In this document: one piece after another, positions 1 to 13,072 of the stretch
Position numbering within the stretch: the stretch's first letter is position 1
Layout: every line of letters begins with the position of its first letter
Assembly: GCF_963678635.1 (NCBI RefSeq)
Contig: NC_087068.1
Location: 49,557,724 to 49,621,723, forward strand
Length of the DNA: 64,000 nt
Direction of reading: 5' to 3'
Origin: Symsagittifera roscoffensis
Lineage: Eukaryota; Xenacoelomorpha; Acoela; Convolutidae
The notes under the pieces: model-generated
Databases searched by the model: none
The model's input: the letters and a program-made list of their open reading frames with translations, nothing else
Told to the model about the DNA's origin: nothing
Position numbers and translations under genes: made by a program

Positions 1-1178
1 TAAAACGAAGGAGTAAAATTTGCTGTTTTGACAGCTGATCAAACCTGTGCACTTTGGAGAAGTATAAACAAAACCTTTTCCCTGTGTTTGATTTCATTGC
101 CGCTGTGAAAAGGTTACATTGCGCTTTCAAAGACTGAGCTCGGAGACGCTTTGAGTACTAGTTATAGGAAAACCTCTATTGAAAGCTTACTCCAAGTGTG
201 TTGATGGTCAAAAAGAGTTTGACCTACAACACGCTCTCTCTTGCCAAAAAGATACCTATCTCTTGCATTACACCATATTTAAAGTCTAGTCTTGATGCAA
301 TAGGATAACTGGCTTCCATGCTCGGAAAAGACGCGAAATTAGAACACGTTATAAAAAACGCATATAGTGAACGTTGTACCCAGCTTCAGTTGTGGATCTT
401 ATGGCTTGTGGTGTTTGGAACCACTAGTCAGCGGTGTCGTTCGATCTTTGTCACACACACAGCTTCTCCGTCTTACTTGAATCGTAACCCGACGATTATT
501 TTGACTTCTGCTGAGAAAGAAAAAAAGAAGAAGGGCATACTAGCTTGTGAAGACCGACATATTTAGTTTAATCCACGAGGTTACGCGCTTTTTGAAAAGA
601 ATTGCACATTGATTGAGTACAAAGTGGTACCGACTCACAGCACCCAACATATATATTAGAGGCACACGGGCCAAGTGGAGGTCAGAGTGACTAGAAAATG
701 CCAGCACCATCGGCATGAAAGTTTAGTAGTTGGAACAACAGAGATATGAAAAAAGTTATTCGCCTTTGATTATGCCTGACTTTGCCGTTAAACATTTTCC
801 AGAACATGCATATTTGTTGAAATTCATCAAATGATACATAATTTTTACTTAAATCAAATTGCTTTGAATGTCAAGTAATAATTGAATTTACGAACGTTAA
901 CTTTAAAAAAACGAAAACGCCTGGATGCAATATAAATGAACTCATTAAGTTGAAACAAAACAAAAAAATGCGTTCAAGAAGTTTAATCGCCAAAAATAAT
1001 GAAAATTGAGCTCGCTTGTAACCAAAAAAGTTTTAGCTGCTAATTCGAAATGATTCTAGTGTTGATATATGAAAAACGACTTTAACAGATATTAAATTAA
1101 TTAACTAAAGGGTATAAGCAATCTAATATACAAAATTTCACATTGTGATTCAAATGAAATACGATTAGAGTTAAAGCG
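1..1178. other. Intergenic, no supported gene
   Basis: AT-rich sequence downstream of the RING gene. An 82-codon ORF starts at 318 on the plus strand, but it has no recognisable domain and no splice context, so I do not call it a gene. I see no RNA gene or repeat here. Confidence 0.5.
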
Positions 1179-4100
1179 CTATTTACTTTCGTTGACAATT
1201 TCCTGTTCTAATCGCTGAAATTCAATACTATCCAGGGATCGCTGCACTAAAAACTGTCGCACATTTATTTTGTCTTCTTTTTGGACCAGGTCGTCTAATG
1301 TTTTACTGTGTTCCTCTTTCAGAATTCGGAGGTGGTGCAACTTTTCTTCCAGAATATGAATTTCTTGCATGACTTTTGATTCTTCTGTTTGAATGCTTTC
1401 GAGTTGTCGGGCAACTGCATTTTCCGCTTCAACGATCTAAAAAAATCAAAATTACTCAATTATACACTTGCGTTTTGCTTTTCTGATTTGCCAAAGTAGC
1501 GAGTAGTGTGATTAATTTCGCCTTAAAAACGTTTTTTTTGTTTCATGCTAAAGCACAAAAACTAGTTGGTTTTATGTTTGCTCTTTTCATTAATAACAAA
1601 TGTTTTTGAGAAATCATGATTCTTGAAATCCGAGATAGCGAATAGCATTTTTGCTTGCGTCTGAAAAAGTATAATTCGGTTTATCTGATTTCTTAAAAGC
1701 TGTCGACTTTTTTATTTTCCTGTCGTTCAATTATATTTCTTTACTACTTTACAAATATTTTTCAGTACATCAAATGTTCATTAAATCGAATTCGATTGTA
1801 CCTGTTCTTTTTCGACTTCTAACTTGTTCATCTGTTTTTTGAACTTGACCTCCCGGATGAAGAATAGTTGTTCGGCGTCTGACATTGTCGGCTCTACCCT
1901 AGCTGACCCCGTGTCGCTGTCTGTCGTCAGCACTGTGGTGACCGAACTGCATGAAGCGTCGGCAACACTCGTCGAGATGTCGTCACCACAGCCCAAATCT
2001 GATTGGTTCACGAGATGATTTGACTGAAATTTCATAATTATCATTTCGCATTTTTCATTGATCAAACTTATCTTTTTCGGATGTCTCTTTGATATGACTG
2101 TGAAACTGAATTTTTCATTATATGCTTTAGTTACAAATTTTTTGGCGGGTCATTTATAAAATTAATATGGGGTTGCCTCTTTTGAAGTGACATAATGTTG
2201 GTTCTTCGAAGCGTGTAAAGGACTGTTTTCACTAGTAGGGAATTAAGTGATGGGGAACGCCTCCTCCTCGATGTATAGAGTCCCTCATGTCTTAAAAGAC
2301 GCTAGCGCCAACAACAAAGAATGAGTCAACAACAAAGACTATAGTTAAAACTCTGTCTACAATAACAAAAAGATTTTGTTAGTCAGAAATTTTTTACATT
2401 TTTTAATTTAAAAAGTAGATCGAAGGAGGTCACTGACCTTATTAAGAAAAGAGGAAGCCTTCTGGACTGTGGCCACAACACAGGAGCAGGCAGGACAGTG
2501 GGTGAGGGGGGAGGACTGTCTGAGGTCGGCACACACTTCACAGATGACGTGTTGGCAGGGGAGAAGAACCACAGGCGTGAAGAGAGAGGTAGTCACCTGA
2601 AAGAAAAAAACAAAGCACGTCTAACAAAACCTGAACAGAGATAAATAGTCACCAGAACAACAATTTAAACAAAAATATTTTTCAACCAAGATAGCCGGTT
2701 GCTGCACTCAAAAAAAAGTTAAGGTAAATTTACCTTAAAAAATACCTTAAAACACCTTAACAATTAAGGTAATTTTGCACTACCTTAAGTACACCTTAAC
2801 TTACCTTAAAACACGTTAAAAATTTACCTTAAATCACCTTAAAAGTTAAGGTGTATCAACCTTAAAAAACGCCTTAAAAATTTTTTTTATAGGTAAATTT
2901 ACCTAAAATTTACCAACTAGCACAGACTGTATCGACTAGTGTTGCAACAAACGTTCAAATCAAGAGTTCGAACATTTGACGGACCAAGTTGACATCCTCC
3001 CCCCTAAACACGTTTAGGGTGGAGGATGTTAAGTTGGGAATTTTCAGCCAATCAGAATCGAGCATTTTACATGCAGCGCTTAGCAAATTTAATTTAATTT
3101 AAGCTCTGGGTGGAGGATCTTATAAACTTGATCTTTGACGGAGGGAGGATGTTAACTTGATCCCATTTGACACGAATCTTGAACTTCCCAAAATTTCTGA
3201 GCAGTAGTTTTTTTTCTACAAGAAACTGGAACCTTCGCAAAAAAATAATGAAATATTCAATTTCGAGTCACGTAGTTAACAAATCCCAATTATCACACAT
3301 GGTTAATAGCTGCCATTATTCACTTCAATCATTTCGAACTAATTTAAATAAAAGTCGATGCGATTTTGATCCTTTTCGACCAATTACAGAGCAGCATGCG
3401 TGAATTGCAATTATTCACACTCACATGGACATGACAACTTTGTTCTAGAATAATCTATATTCGATTGATGAAATTAGCATTCGAACGTCAATCTCGCGAA
3501 TGAACGTTCAAACGTTCCAACTATTGTTGCAACACTAGTATCGACCACTGTAATCTAGGTAAGGCAGCTGAAAAAAAATGGTCGAATTTTTGTAATTGAT
3601 TTTTTTTTGAAAATTAGAAAAAATCCAAAAACATTCAAATTCAACCAATCGTCGACAAATTTGTATTACAATTAGATTTGAGATTGTGCCAATAAACACT
3701 TTCATTGCAAAACTTACCATTTGAAATGATATTTGAAAAATTCAAACCCAGAAAATAGATTTGATTTGTAAAACAAAAAACTAAGCAAATCTTCGTGACG
3801 ATAAAAAACAATTACAAATCAATAAACGAATTATCAAAAGCCATACGTGTTTTCCAGACAGTCCATTGATGAGTTTGAATTTATTGATTTATAATTGCGA
3901 GTGGGATCAATTATATAGAAGTTCAAATGTTTTTGGTTCCAATTCTAAGTGTATCCCGCCCAAAGTTTGTTTGATTGTTTGATCAAATGCGAAATTTGTT
4001 TTCCAAAGGTTGTCTCAGTTTTGAATTCATTGTATTGTAGAAGTTTTGGACTTAAACAGAACAATTTTTCAACTGATTCTCTCGTTTTTTTTTAAATTTT

Positions 4101-5342
4101 TTCTTCGATTTGGAATTGTCTGTTTTACATGTCTAAGAAAAGTTTGCAGGCGAGTCTTAAGAAAAACTTCATTTTTTCATGATAAACATGAATAGTTAAA
4201 ATTATCAGTCACGAATAATGGATTTAATGGATTCAGTTTTATCGGACTGCAACTTACCCTCAAATTGCACAGGGGACATTTCAACTCGCCACTTGTGCCA
4301 ACAGCGTCGCCCCCATTCATAACCGAAGATTGATTTTGCCACTTATCGGGCGATTGCGAAGAATCGTTTAGGTCCACGAAACCGTTCGGAGGTGGAGAAT
4401 TACTGTTCATACTGTTAACCGAAGTTGTACACGAGGTTCCGGAGCAGTCGTGTTCCTCGAGAAGAGCTCGGAATTCGTTTCGGATTGCGTCTTTAGTGCC
4501 TGTTTTCATCTTGACCTCTTCTAGGTTGTTAACCCCAGTGACTGCTGTGACCTCAGAGGTCAGTGACCTATAGCGCTCTATGCTCTGGTTGAGAAGCAAC
4601 TCGGCTTTTTCCAGTTCCTATAAAAAGATGCCAAAAAGTATGATTGAAAAATATCGTAAGTTTGAAAATTTACACAGAAGTTAAACAAACTCAATGCCGG
4701 CTGTTTCATGCAAACATGTAAGTTTTTTTTAGCAACAAATATAAACATCAATTTTTTGGGACATGTATTTTCATTGTAGTATGTCCTCACCAAAACTTTT
4801 ATCAATTTAAGAATTTATGAAGACTCAAAGTTTTCCCGATTTTTTGTTGAGTTGAGAATTTCTCTAGTATTAGAAAATTGACCTATAAATTTTTGAAAAC
4901 CTACACACACTCCTAATGAACAAATAATCACCTTTCGCAAAGCCTGTTGACCTGACCCGGAAGCTATTGAACTCTCTGGCGAAACTCCCCAAGTAAATTT
5001 GTGGTAATCTGCAAAATGAGCCCCACCCTCGCTGCTCTGATTATTGTTAATTTGCACCACTTCCCCCCGTTGATTCCTCAGTTTTTTCCTCGCTTTCGGC
5101 AGGGGGGTTGAAATTTTCTGACTAGAATTAGTATCAGATGAAAAAACTAAATCATCAGGAATGACGCAATTTTCTATCGTGGTAATTTTTTTAGGTTCCG
5201 GTTTCTGGATTTTAGCTTCAAATCCGTTTGAAGAAGAGGCGTGACTTTGCACAATTTTTTGTGAAATTTGGTTGAAATCCAAAAATTTGACAGGTTTTCG
5301 ACTGCGAAAAACGGCGTTGTTTTGATCAAATTGCTGATCCAT
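1179..5342 (-). CDS. RING-finger / coiled-coil protein (putative E3 ubiquitin ligase), 5 exons
   Basis: Exons on the minus strand are 5342-4932, 4617-4258, 2596-2438, 2071-1802 and 1436-1179. All internal introns are phase 0 with GT donors and AG acceptors; the exon 4 acceptor lacks a good pyrimidine tract and is the least certain. Joined length is 485 residues. Residues 1-250 are polar and probably disordered. A C3HC4 RING is split over exons 2 and 3: C251-x2-C254-x16-C271-x-H273-x2-C276-x2-C279-x11-C291-x2-C294. Residues about 385-485 form a long charged coiled coil, ending in a stop at 1179. RING plus coiled coil is the architecture of E3 ligases that bind an E2 and oligomerise; the ligase role is inferred. 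No B-box or SPRY domain is visible, so it is not a standard TRIM. The start ATG at 5342 is the first ATG in the open frame; an upstream exon cannot be excluded. Confidence 0.8.
2716..2914. repeat. ACCTTAA / TTAAGGT palindromic repeat cluster
   Basis: About 200 bases in the intron between RING exons 2 and 3 consist of many copies of ACCTTAA and its complement TTAAGGT in mixed orientation. They start and end with the palindrome GGTAAATTTACC. The copies are not in one register, so this is a cluster of short inverted units rather than a simple microsatellite. Confidence 0.85.
2937..3537. mobile_element. hAT-type MITE, 601 bp (outer)
   Basis: Terminal inverted repeats TAGTGTTGCAACAA (14 bp, perfect) lie at 2937 and, complemented, end at 3537. 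They are flanked by an exact 8-bp direct duplication GTATCGAC at 2929-2936 and 3538-3545. An 8-bp target duplication and a TAGTGTTG-type end are characteristic of hAT transposons. There is no transposase ORF. It lies in an intron of the RING gene and contains a second MITE. Confidence 0.9.
2981..3163. mobile_element. hAT-type MITE, 183 bp (nested inside the outer MITE)
   Basis: The left end is GGACCAAGTTGACATCCTCC. The complemented right end matches it over 24 bases with three differences. An exact 8-bp duplication CATTTGAC flanks it at 2973-2980 and 3164-3171. Internally there is a second inverted repeat (CCTAAAC / GTTTAGG) near 2991-3028. It inserted after the outer element. Confidence 0.9.
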
Positions 5343-8300
5343 AACTGTAAAATTACTGAAGAATGTATTATTTCGTGGACGAACGGCCTCAATAAGCCGG
5401 AACAATGATTGAGAATTCTATTACAGCAAACTCAGTTTTTGTAACAATAAGAAAGAGCAGTTGAAACATCTGCAAAAACGCGATAAATCGTGTTTTTTCA
5501 ATTGATAAAAATCAAATAATCAATTGTGTAGTCATTTTTGGTAAAATATGGTATTTGTGAAGGTTTTCTTGTATGATAGATGTAGATGTAAAAAGAATAA
5601 ATATGGCTTGAGAGTGAAACTGAAATCTTATTTAAATGGTGTGTCGTTTCAGAAATAGTTCTCTTGGAATGAGAGGGATAAAATTGCTTTACGGTTTGTT
5701 GGTTCGCTATAACACTAAACGCGTTCTATATATGCTATATACTATGAAACATAAAATATACCACTACCACACTTAACCATTAGAATCAGTTGGCCGTTGT
5801 TAGTGGTTTTGTTGGTACAGTTCAGCAAGGCTGTCATATAAAGAACTGAAATCGTTTGAATGTAATCGCGTTTTGAGAATAAGATAACTATGTCAACTCT
5901 CTGGTGCAATTGGGGTCTTTAAATAAATTTCAGATGCCCAAAGAACACAGAGTGACTCAAACGCCTTTTGCTGTTAAAACGAAAGGGTTGTAATTATTAA
6001 ACTAGTGCATCAATTTTTTAAATTCCAAAATGGAATCAATGTAGGAAACCACATTTCTTTAAGTAAAAATCAGCTAACTAAAAATAATGTGTACTGTTTT
6101 TATTCCGTAAATATTTTTTCAATTGACTGAACCATCAAATTGGAAAGGCAACAGCTTTTATTTTTAAGTCGATTTTAGAGTACTTTTTTGTGAATGAAAA
6201 AGAGCTGCAACTTAGCAACAGTTGTGCGAATGTTGAAAAACGTAGAAAAAATGGTGGTAAGGTATTTCCTCAAATTACTCAACGCAAGATAAAGCTGATT
6301 TTTTTTCGTTAGTCTGTGTGTGCAACACACACGCGTTGGAAACACAGCACTACATAAATTTCCGCAATTTTCAGCGTGATATAGCGCCATGCCACAACGG
6401 AATTGTCTCTGCTAGTGAAGATTGGAGAAAAAATAGTAAAAAATACGCCTCAGTTGTGGTAAAAATGCTAACGGGTCTTGAAGCCGAATTGTCAGTTATT
6501 CGAATAATTTGAATAAGAATCATAGATTTTTTTTTTGCAAAAATACGCATATAAACTTAAAGTACTTTCAAAGAAGATGAATTTGAAAAAAAATTACAGC
6601 ATAATTTTCAAAACATGCTTGGTCTAAATGGTTGAGTTTCGCTGGTGTGAGGACTTTTTGACGTAAAGCCGCTGTTACAGTATGCCAGATACACGACATG
6701 CAAATTTTATCACAGTGTTATCCCTCAAGGGAGTATGGAAATAGACTATAAATGGGCTTACTGGTACTGTGTGATCACATAGCATTCACATCAGCAGACT
6801 TGGAAACCCTAATTGAAAAAGAAGTTTTATCGGATAGCCAGTTGGGAAATCTGTCCACGTATAAGACCAAATCATTTTCACTTGGCGTGTTTAAAAGTTA
6901 AGCACGTACCGCTTATTCTGGGCAAAATTGAATGAAGACTGGGACCAATTTAACGACCAACTAGCCAAATGAACAAGTAAAGATTTCCGCCATTAATTTC
7001 ACTTGGACTAAAAACTATTTGCGCTTCATGTTAAACACTTTGAATCTAATTGTCTGCAAAAAAATTAACTTTGATAACAAGTGCCCCAAACGAAACAGTT
7101 TTGGGATGACAATATTGTCTTCCTTCGAGGAAGCTCAATTGTCAATTGTGAGCAATTACAAAAAAAATCATTTAGGCTCTGGGCCGTCTTTCGTTTTTTT
7201 CTTGTCAGTAGACGTTTTATTTTCCTTCTCTTAAATTATTGCCTGTATGAGGGCATGAAAAAATGGTGCCTTGAATTACATTTAAAAATTAAAGCAAAAA
7301 TACATCAAAATTTTGTGGTCAGTTATATAAAAATAGATACGAATTGATAACTTCATTACTTTGCCTAATTTTTGTCTATTAAAATGGCACTGTTGTGAGC
7401 TAAAAACAGTAAAAACATTCCAATTACAAGTATTGAATTTCTTTTCATAGGAAACCTCATTAATAGTTGATGCTTGATCCAATAAAAAATTACTTCTATT
7501 TATAAAGGTTGCCTCAGAGTCAAGAACAGTTCAAACTTCAAGACTCAAAATAAATGCAGCGTCCCGATTATTCCCAAGTGGTGTTCGAAACCCTGATCCA
7601 CAAAGAACAAAAGAGTTCTAATTTGATCTAATTGAATGCATTGTGGAAACAGTTGCTCATTGTAAAAAAGAATGCATTTGGAACTAAATTTAGGAATTTT
7701 TGGAACTAAATTTCCTTGTTTGATTCAAAACTGAGAGTTGATTCAAAACCGTTCCATAAGTTGCAAAGAAATTATGAGCAAAATCAAGTCCACCTGTGAT
7801 TTTTTTTGCGAAAGTTTCCTTCTAGCTTAGATTTTTTTTGACTATTTTCGCGTTAGATAAAAAGACCGCATAGCGCAATCCATTTTCAGTTTACAGGCTA
7901 CATTAAAGGTCAAGTTTAAAGGCTACGCAAAAAAACATTAGTGAAGTATATAAACTAACAAGACTGCTCGTATAAGGAGGGCGAAGCCCAATGTTCCGAC
8001 TGCCCTCTAAGGTTTATGGAGCAGTAGTAATATATAAAAAAATAAATGAAAGAAAAAAAAATCAAAATTTTTTTTTCTAAAGTTTGATTTTTTTTTTGAA
8101 AATCATCTCCCCACACGCCATATAAAGCGCAAAAGGATAGATTTCGCACCTTTCACAAATCAATTATGGCTAATAAGCTTCTTTCAACCAATTTGGAACG
8201 ATTTCTAAGACGGATTAACTCTCCGTTTACGCGTTAATAGCGCAAAATATATCGTGCGTTAATTGTCCCTTAATTTGCCAAAATGGCAATCTTAAAACCC

Positions 8301-10054
8301 ATGTAACTTTACGAAAAAAGATCACAGGTGAAATATCTTTTCAAATTTGAACTCAGGACAACAATACCTTTTGAATGATAAAAAAATTCCGTCAAAAATG
8401 GCTAGTTAAAAAGTCGAAACTTGTCTGAAGAAAAAAACCCACCAAGAGCACAAATATTCCGTTACTTTCGTATCGAAAGTCGTAACAATAATTATACAAG
8501 CTTAAATGAAACTTTATGTTTATCAGAAAGTCTGCTTTAGAGAACGCCGGGTTTCATATCCATAATATTCCAAATCTGGAGACATTACTGGAGTCAGGCC
8601 GGACAAGGAAAAATCATGCCAAAGTAATGCAGGAGTTGCATTGGACTTGCAGATTCGGACAAAGAGTCCAGGACTACTTTTCAACAAAATTTGCCAGGAA
8701 CCAAGCCTGGACTGTCCGGTTTTTTTTGCAAAAAGTTAAATTGACTCAAACTGTAATCTTTATGCAAAAAAAAAGAAGAAAAATTGGTATAAATCTTTGA
8801 TGATTTTTTTGATGTTTTACAATTTCAAAAACTAAGTATTTTTTCATTTAAAGAGAACCAATAGACGTCATTTTGACCATAAGCAACAAGCCACAATGAT
8901 GTCCAATCTTTATCCCAGTATTTAAACCCGATTGAGTAGAGATTGGAAAAAAACAACTCAGCTCAAGCTGGTCCAGGTTGATCTGTCTCTCATATTGTTT
9001 CATAGACAAAAAAGAAATATGGTTCTTGACTCGAAAACTTTTAGTTCACAAAAATTAAAATTTTGAAAAACCACAAATATAGAAACTTTGGCTGCCAACC
9101 AAATTCGCAAACTTAGCTTTTTTAATAAAAGAAAAATAAACCTTTTTTTCCTTTTGAGACTTCTATAAGCCATAAAAATTTTAATACCCGTCTTTTATCT
9201 AAAAAAGTTCAATTAAGCCAAAACTTGATTAGAAATAGATTGGTACAGAGCCACAGACCGCAAGTTGGTCAAAGATGTTTGTATTTCAGCCTGTTCTAAA
9301 GAAAAATATGACAAAAAAAAGGAGATAAAATCTAAGCCAGTTAAGTTTGCAGCTAGTTTATATTTTGAAACCGAAAATTTCGAAACCAGCATTTCAATGC
9401 TAAAATTTCCAAATCTATATTTAGATTTGAGTAAGTTTTATTTCGAGGTCTGAAATAAAAACATTAATAACTTATCGCTGAGAAGAATTATGAGAGGAAG
9501 ATTTATGAGAAGAAACAAATACTTAACAGGAACACGTCGTTCATAACTCTGCAATTGGTTATGTACGCAAACAATTATTTAGCTGATGAAATAGGAGTTT
9601 TAGAAAAAAAATACCTCAAATTTTTTCGTTTGAAAGTTTTCGAAAACATTTTCAATGGGAATTATCTTCGTTGAAACCTCCGAGACGAACTCAGACATAA
9701 AACTGAGGTTATCTACCCATCAGAAATTTTCTAGCCAAACATTTAATTACTAAAAGTATTCTTTTTCAAAAAGTTTTTTTTTGGTGTAACAAATCCTTTT
9801 TGTTGTTAGTTAATCTAGTGCAGTTTTGACAATTAATCTGATCTTCGGTATTCCATTTCCCTATGAATTGAAAAAAAAAACACCAAATCACAAAATTTTT
9901 TTCAATCAAAAAATAGTCGTCCTGGAAACATTTCTTCATTGATCCTCGGTCTAATGTCATTTTTTGTCAAAAGGGTATTTGAGAAGTATTTCACGTTCTG
10001 TTTGTGATCAAAAACAGCAAATACAGTTCGTTTGAAACGTTGTGTTAAAATAAA
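5343..10054. other. Intergenic AT-rich DNA, no supported gene
   Basis: Upstream flank of the RING gene, continuing to the edge of the tandem array. Several ORFs of 60-94 codons exist (for example 8516-8800 plus) but none shows a domain, conserved splice context or a copy elsewhere in the window. An imperfect hairpin lies at about 7962-8025, 10 bases after a TATATAAA sequence. Otherwise I see only A/T homopolymer runs. Confidence 0.5.
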
Positions 10055-10900
10055 AGATTTGTTTTGCTACGCGAGAGGCTCAGTTTGACACAATTTTTTA
10101 TATTGGTAGTCTATGCATAATTTTTGATTTACTGAAAAGCCAACGATGATAGGCCTTATGTTTAAAATTTGGGCCCAACTTTGCAAAGTAAAATGCACTA
10201 TTATAAATCTACTATAAATTAGGGCAAATTTTGGCTTCTTCACCTTTCATTTAATTTTTACTTCATTTTAGAGCACCGCGTTTTAATCTTCGAGCTTTTT
10301 GCTTTCCGCGTTTGGTTACTTGAAATCAGCACAGTAAATTTGTCCGTGATGTTGATTTGTGAACTTGCACCAGAGTTTCGTGAAAAAAGTCAACTGAAGA
10401 CACAAAAGCTTGTCCGATGATTGTCATTATAAATCATAGTCATTATACTTGTCATTGTAATTTGTATGATTTTTGTTTCCTAATCCGTCAAAACGAAATC
10501 CTTTATAATTGATTAAATTTCTTTGGAAATCCAATATAATTGATTATAATAGGTTAATAATTTTTGCAAAAGTTATTTGAAAAAATTGAAACAATTTCTT
10601 AGCGTGTATTGTTGCCACCTGGTCACACTTGGAGACGCCCTCAAGATTGTCATTCTTTTTTTTAAACAATTGTTTTGCTTTCATTCAAATGTTCATTCAT
10701 ACAAAAGTCATGCATATTTAAATATTACTGCGCTTAGCGCTGCATAGGGTTACTACTCATTCACAACTAAATTAAGATGCACATGCTAATTCTCTCTGTG
10801 CTCGTTTTTTGTTGACTTGTATAAGTTAGATTTTTTTGGAGGAAATATAATGGGAAAACCCCAACCCAAAATCACATCGTTCCCCAAACTCTAAGCTTAC

Positions 10901-11083
10901 CTCAAACCCATTGCAGCCCATGTAGTAATGTTGGGGGGAGGAAGGCTGGCGAGAGGGTAATTGTGAATTCTTGTTTAGGCCCCACCCCCATAATACCCTA
11001 TGTAGAAAGAAGGGAAAAGTAGTTGATGGAGGGCAAATCAAGCCGAGTGTTAAACAAAATAACCAAAGTGTTGGAAGCAACAT
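10901..11083 (-). CDS. Array ORF, class A copy 1: possible first exon with signal peptide
   Basis: Minus-strand ATG at 11083 begins MLLPTLWLFCLTLGL, a good signal-peptide core followed by a proline-rich segment. After 61 codons a consensus donor (GAG|GTAAGC) occurs, phase 0; without splicing the ORF runs on to 10826 (85 residues). No downstream exon could be found by eye, so it is either a first exon or a short secreted peptide. It is the leftmost of six homologous copies. Protein family not recognised; coding status uncertain. Confidence 0.3.
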
Positions 11084-12859
11084 TTTTCTAATTCAAAAAA
11101 ATTTTTGTGAAGAGAAATATGTATAACAAAATTTAAACACTGCAAAACAAATTCAATGTCAGAATAACTTGAAGAATGTACAAATTTTAAAAACAGTACA
11201 CTAAAATTAGCAGACATTCTCTTCTTTGCTTTTCAATTCTTTTAATTGAGGTAGTTTGCGCAAAATTTTTTCAGGGCAGTTCTAAGTTGTTCCAAATAGT
11301 GTCTATCGTACTTATTCACATCTGAGTTTTTTTTTGGTTAATAGGCCTTCAAGATTTGATGCTTAACTTTAAGAACAAAGTACAAAACTAACTCAACCTT
11401 GTTTTCCATATCTCAGCATATGCTTTTTGTCAAACCTATATCCATATTTATAATTTATCGATATTGATACAAAGTATGTTTTTTCCTGATTGACGAATAC
11501 ATGCTTTTGTTCTGATTTTTGATTGAAAAAAGGGAACGTTTGAGCTCGGTATTGTTGTTTTCCGCAGAAAATTTCTTCGGAGTTTCTTAATTCATTTGAA
11601 AGATCTTGATGTTTGAAGCTTGATTTTAATACAGCACTTCATTTGTGATAATTTTTAAAATTATGGGAGGAAACTGAAGTTAACAAAATTGGTTAGACTT
11701 GGACAATCAGCGCGCAAAATTTTTAAGCTCTCTAACGCGTAATTGGCAAATTGAAAAAAGGCAAGCTATTTGTCCTAAGTGTTACATTAAAATCAGTGAA
11801 ATTCAAAAATATGCAATTTTTGTAGCGTGTAGGAGAATAGTTTAAAAAAAAATCAAATGGTCAAATTTAAATCGAAAGCTATTCCACAGGAGGTTTGGAA
11901 CATTAAATTTTCACCTTGATCTGAGAAACCAGTTTTTTTTTCATTCCCTCCAGATTAATTTTCAGTTTTGAAGCACTTTTTGATCAGTGTGATCAACTTA
12001 TGAAATCTGACACGGTGAAAAAACTAACTATTGTGAACAGGGACCATAATTTAGCCGAATTCTCTATCCAGAAAAGTTACAAAAAGCACGCATTAACGCC
12101 TGAAAAAAGCTAGCAAAATTGATTGCTATCTTATCCATATGCAATTTTATACATTCTTTTTGTGAACAGTTTTATCTTGAGTCTTTAATTTGATAACAGG
12201 AGGTAGCCAACTTGCTTAGAAGTCAATTCTTTCACTGGTTTAGTGGTATGCCTTAACAAGAGAGCTTTCGGAGAGGAAGTTAACACGGAGCAATTAGTTA
12301 CAGCACTTGCGTATTCCAAACTCCAATTAGCTTTTTTCTCAGTTCTCAAATGTATGTGTGCTAACTATTTGCTCCAGTATGCGGTCTGAGTGGGGATCAG
12401 CTTATTAAAATTATTGAGTAGCAGGTTCAATTACAAACTATAGAGCTTGATTTGATTGGTACTTCCAGTTTCGCTGGTTCATTTTCCTTTTTCGTTGGGT
12501 GTAAGCTTTTTTTCATCTAAAGTTTCACCTGAATGAACAAATTTTTGAAGAATTAATATTACGCCTTGGCTGTTATCCTCTTGGCTTTGGCACCGAATGC
12601 CTTGTTGTTATTATGTGAATTTTGACTACAGTGCTCATTTGAATTATTCGGATGAAATTCACAAAGCTTGAAATTCAGAGAGCGTTTTTTTTTCAAATTG
12701 AGTTGAAATTAGGAGAAAAAAGATTATGACAAACCTTACTCAAAATTTATCAAAATTATTTTGGGCGCTTTTTTCAAATTTAAGGCGCAGAAGTTCATCC
12801 TAAAAACGGATCAATTACTGCAAAAAAAACTATATAGGTTGATCTAGATGTTTTTTAGG

Positions 12860-13072
12860 TTAATCAGACAACCTGATAGGCCTATTGGGCCTCAAAATGA
12901 GCAAACGGTTTTTTAGTATTTGATCTGAATAAATAAAACCACCCAAATAATCTTCCTCTTTTTCTCCAAGAGACGGAAGAAAATTTTTGATTTTGATATT
13001 ATCAAATGATACCCACAAAAACATCAATTCATAGTAACGTACAACAAAAAAATAAAAAATCTTAAACAACAT
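12860..13072 (-). other. 70-codon ORF repeated in each array unit (probably non-coding)
   Basis: An AT-rich minus-strand ORF beginning MLFKIFYFFVVRYYEL recurs intact at 12860, 16732, 20113 and 27454; the copy near 23567-23780 has two extra A bases near its start. The frame is kept across A and B units. However, differences between units 1 and 3 in the middle of the ORF are almost all amino-acid-changing, which gives no sign of purifying selection. Confidence 0.25.

Noticed and set aside
318-566. 82-codon plus-strand ORF
   Set aside because: No domain, no splice context and no copy elsewhere; this length is expected by chance.
2716-2914. TTAAGGT repeats as interstitial telomere
   Set aside because: The unit is not TTAGGG or TTAGG and occurs in both orientations out of register.
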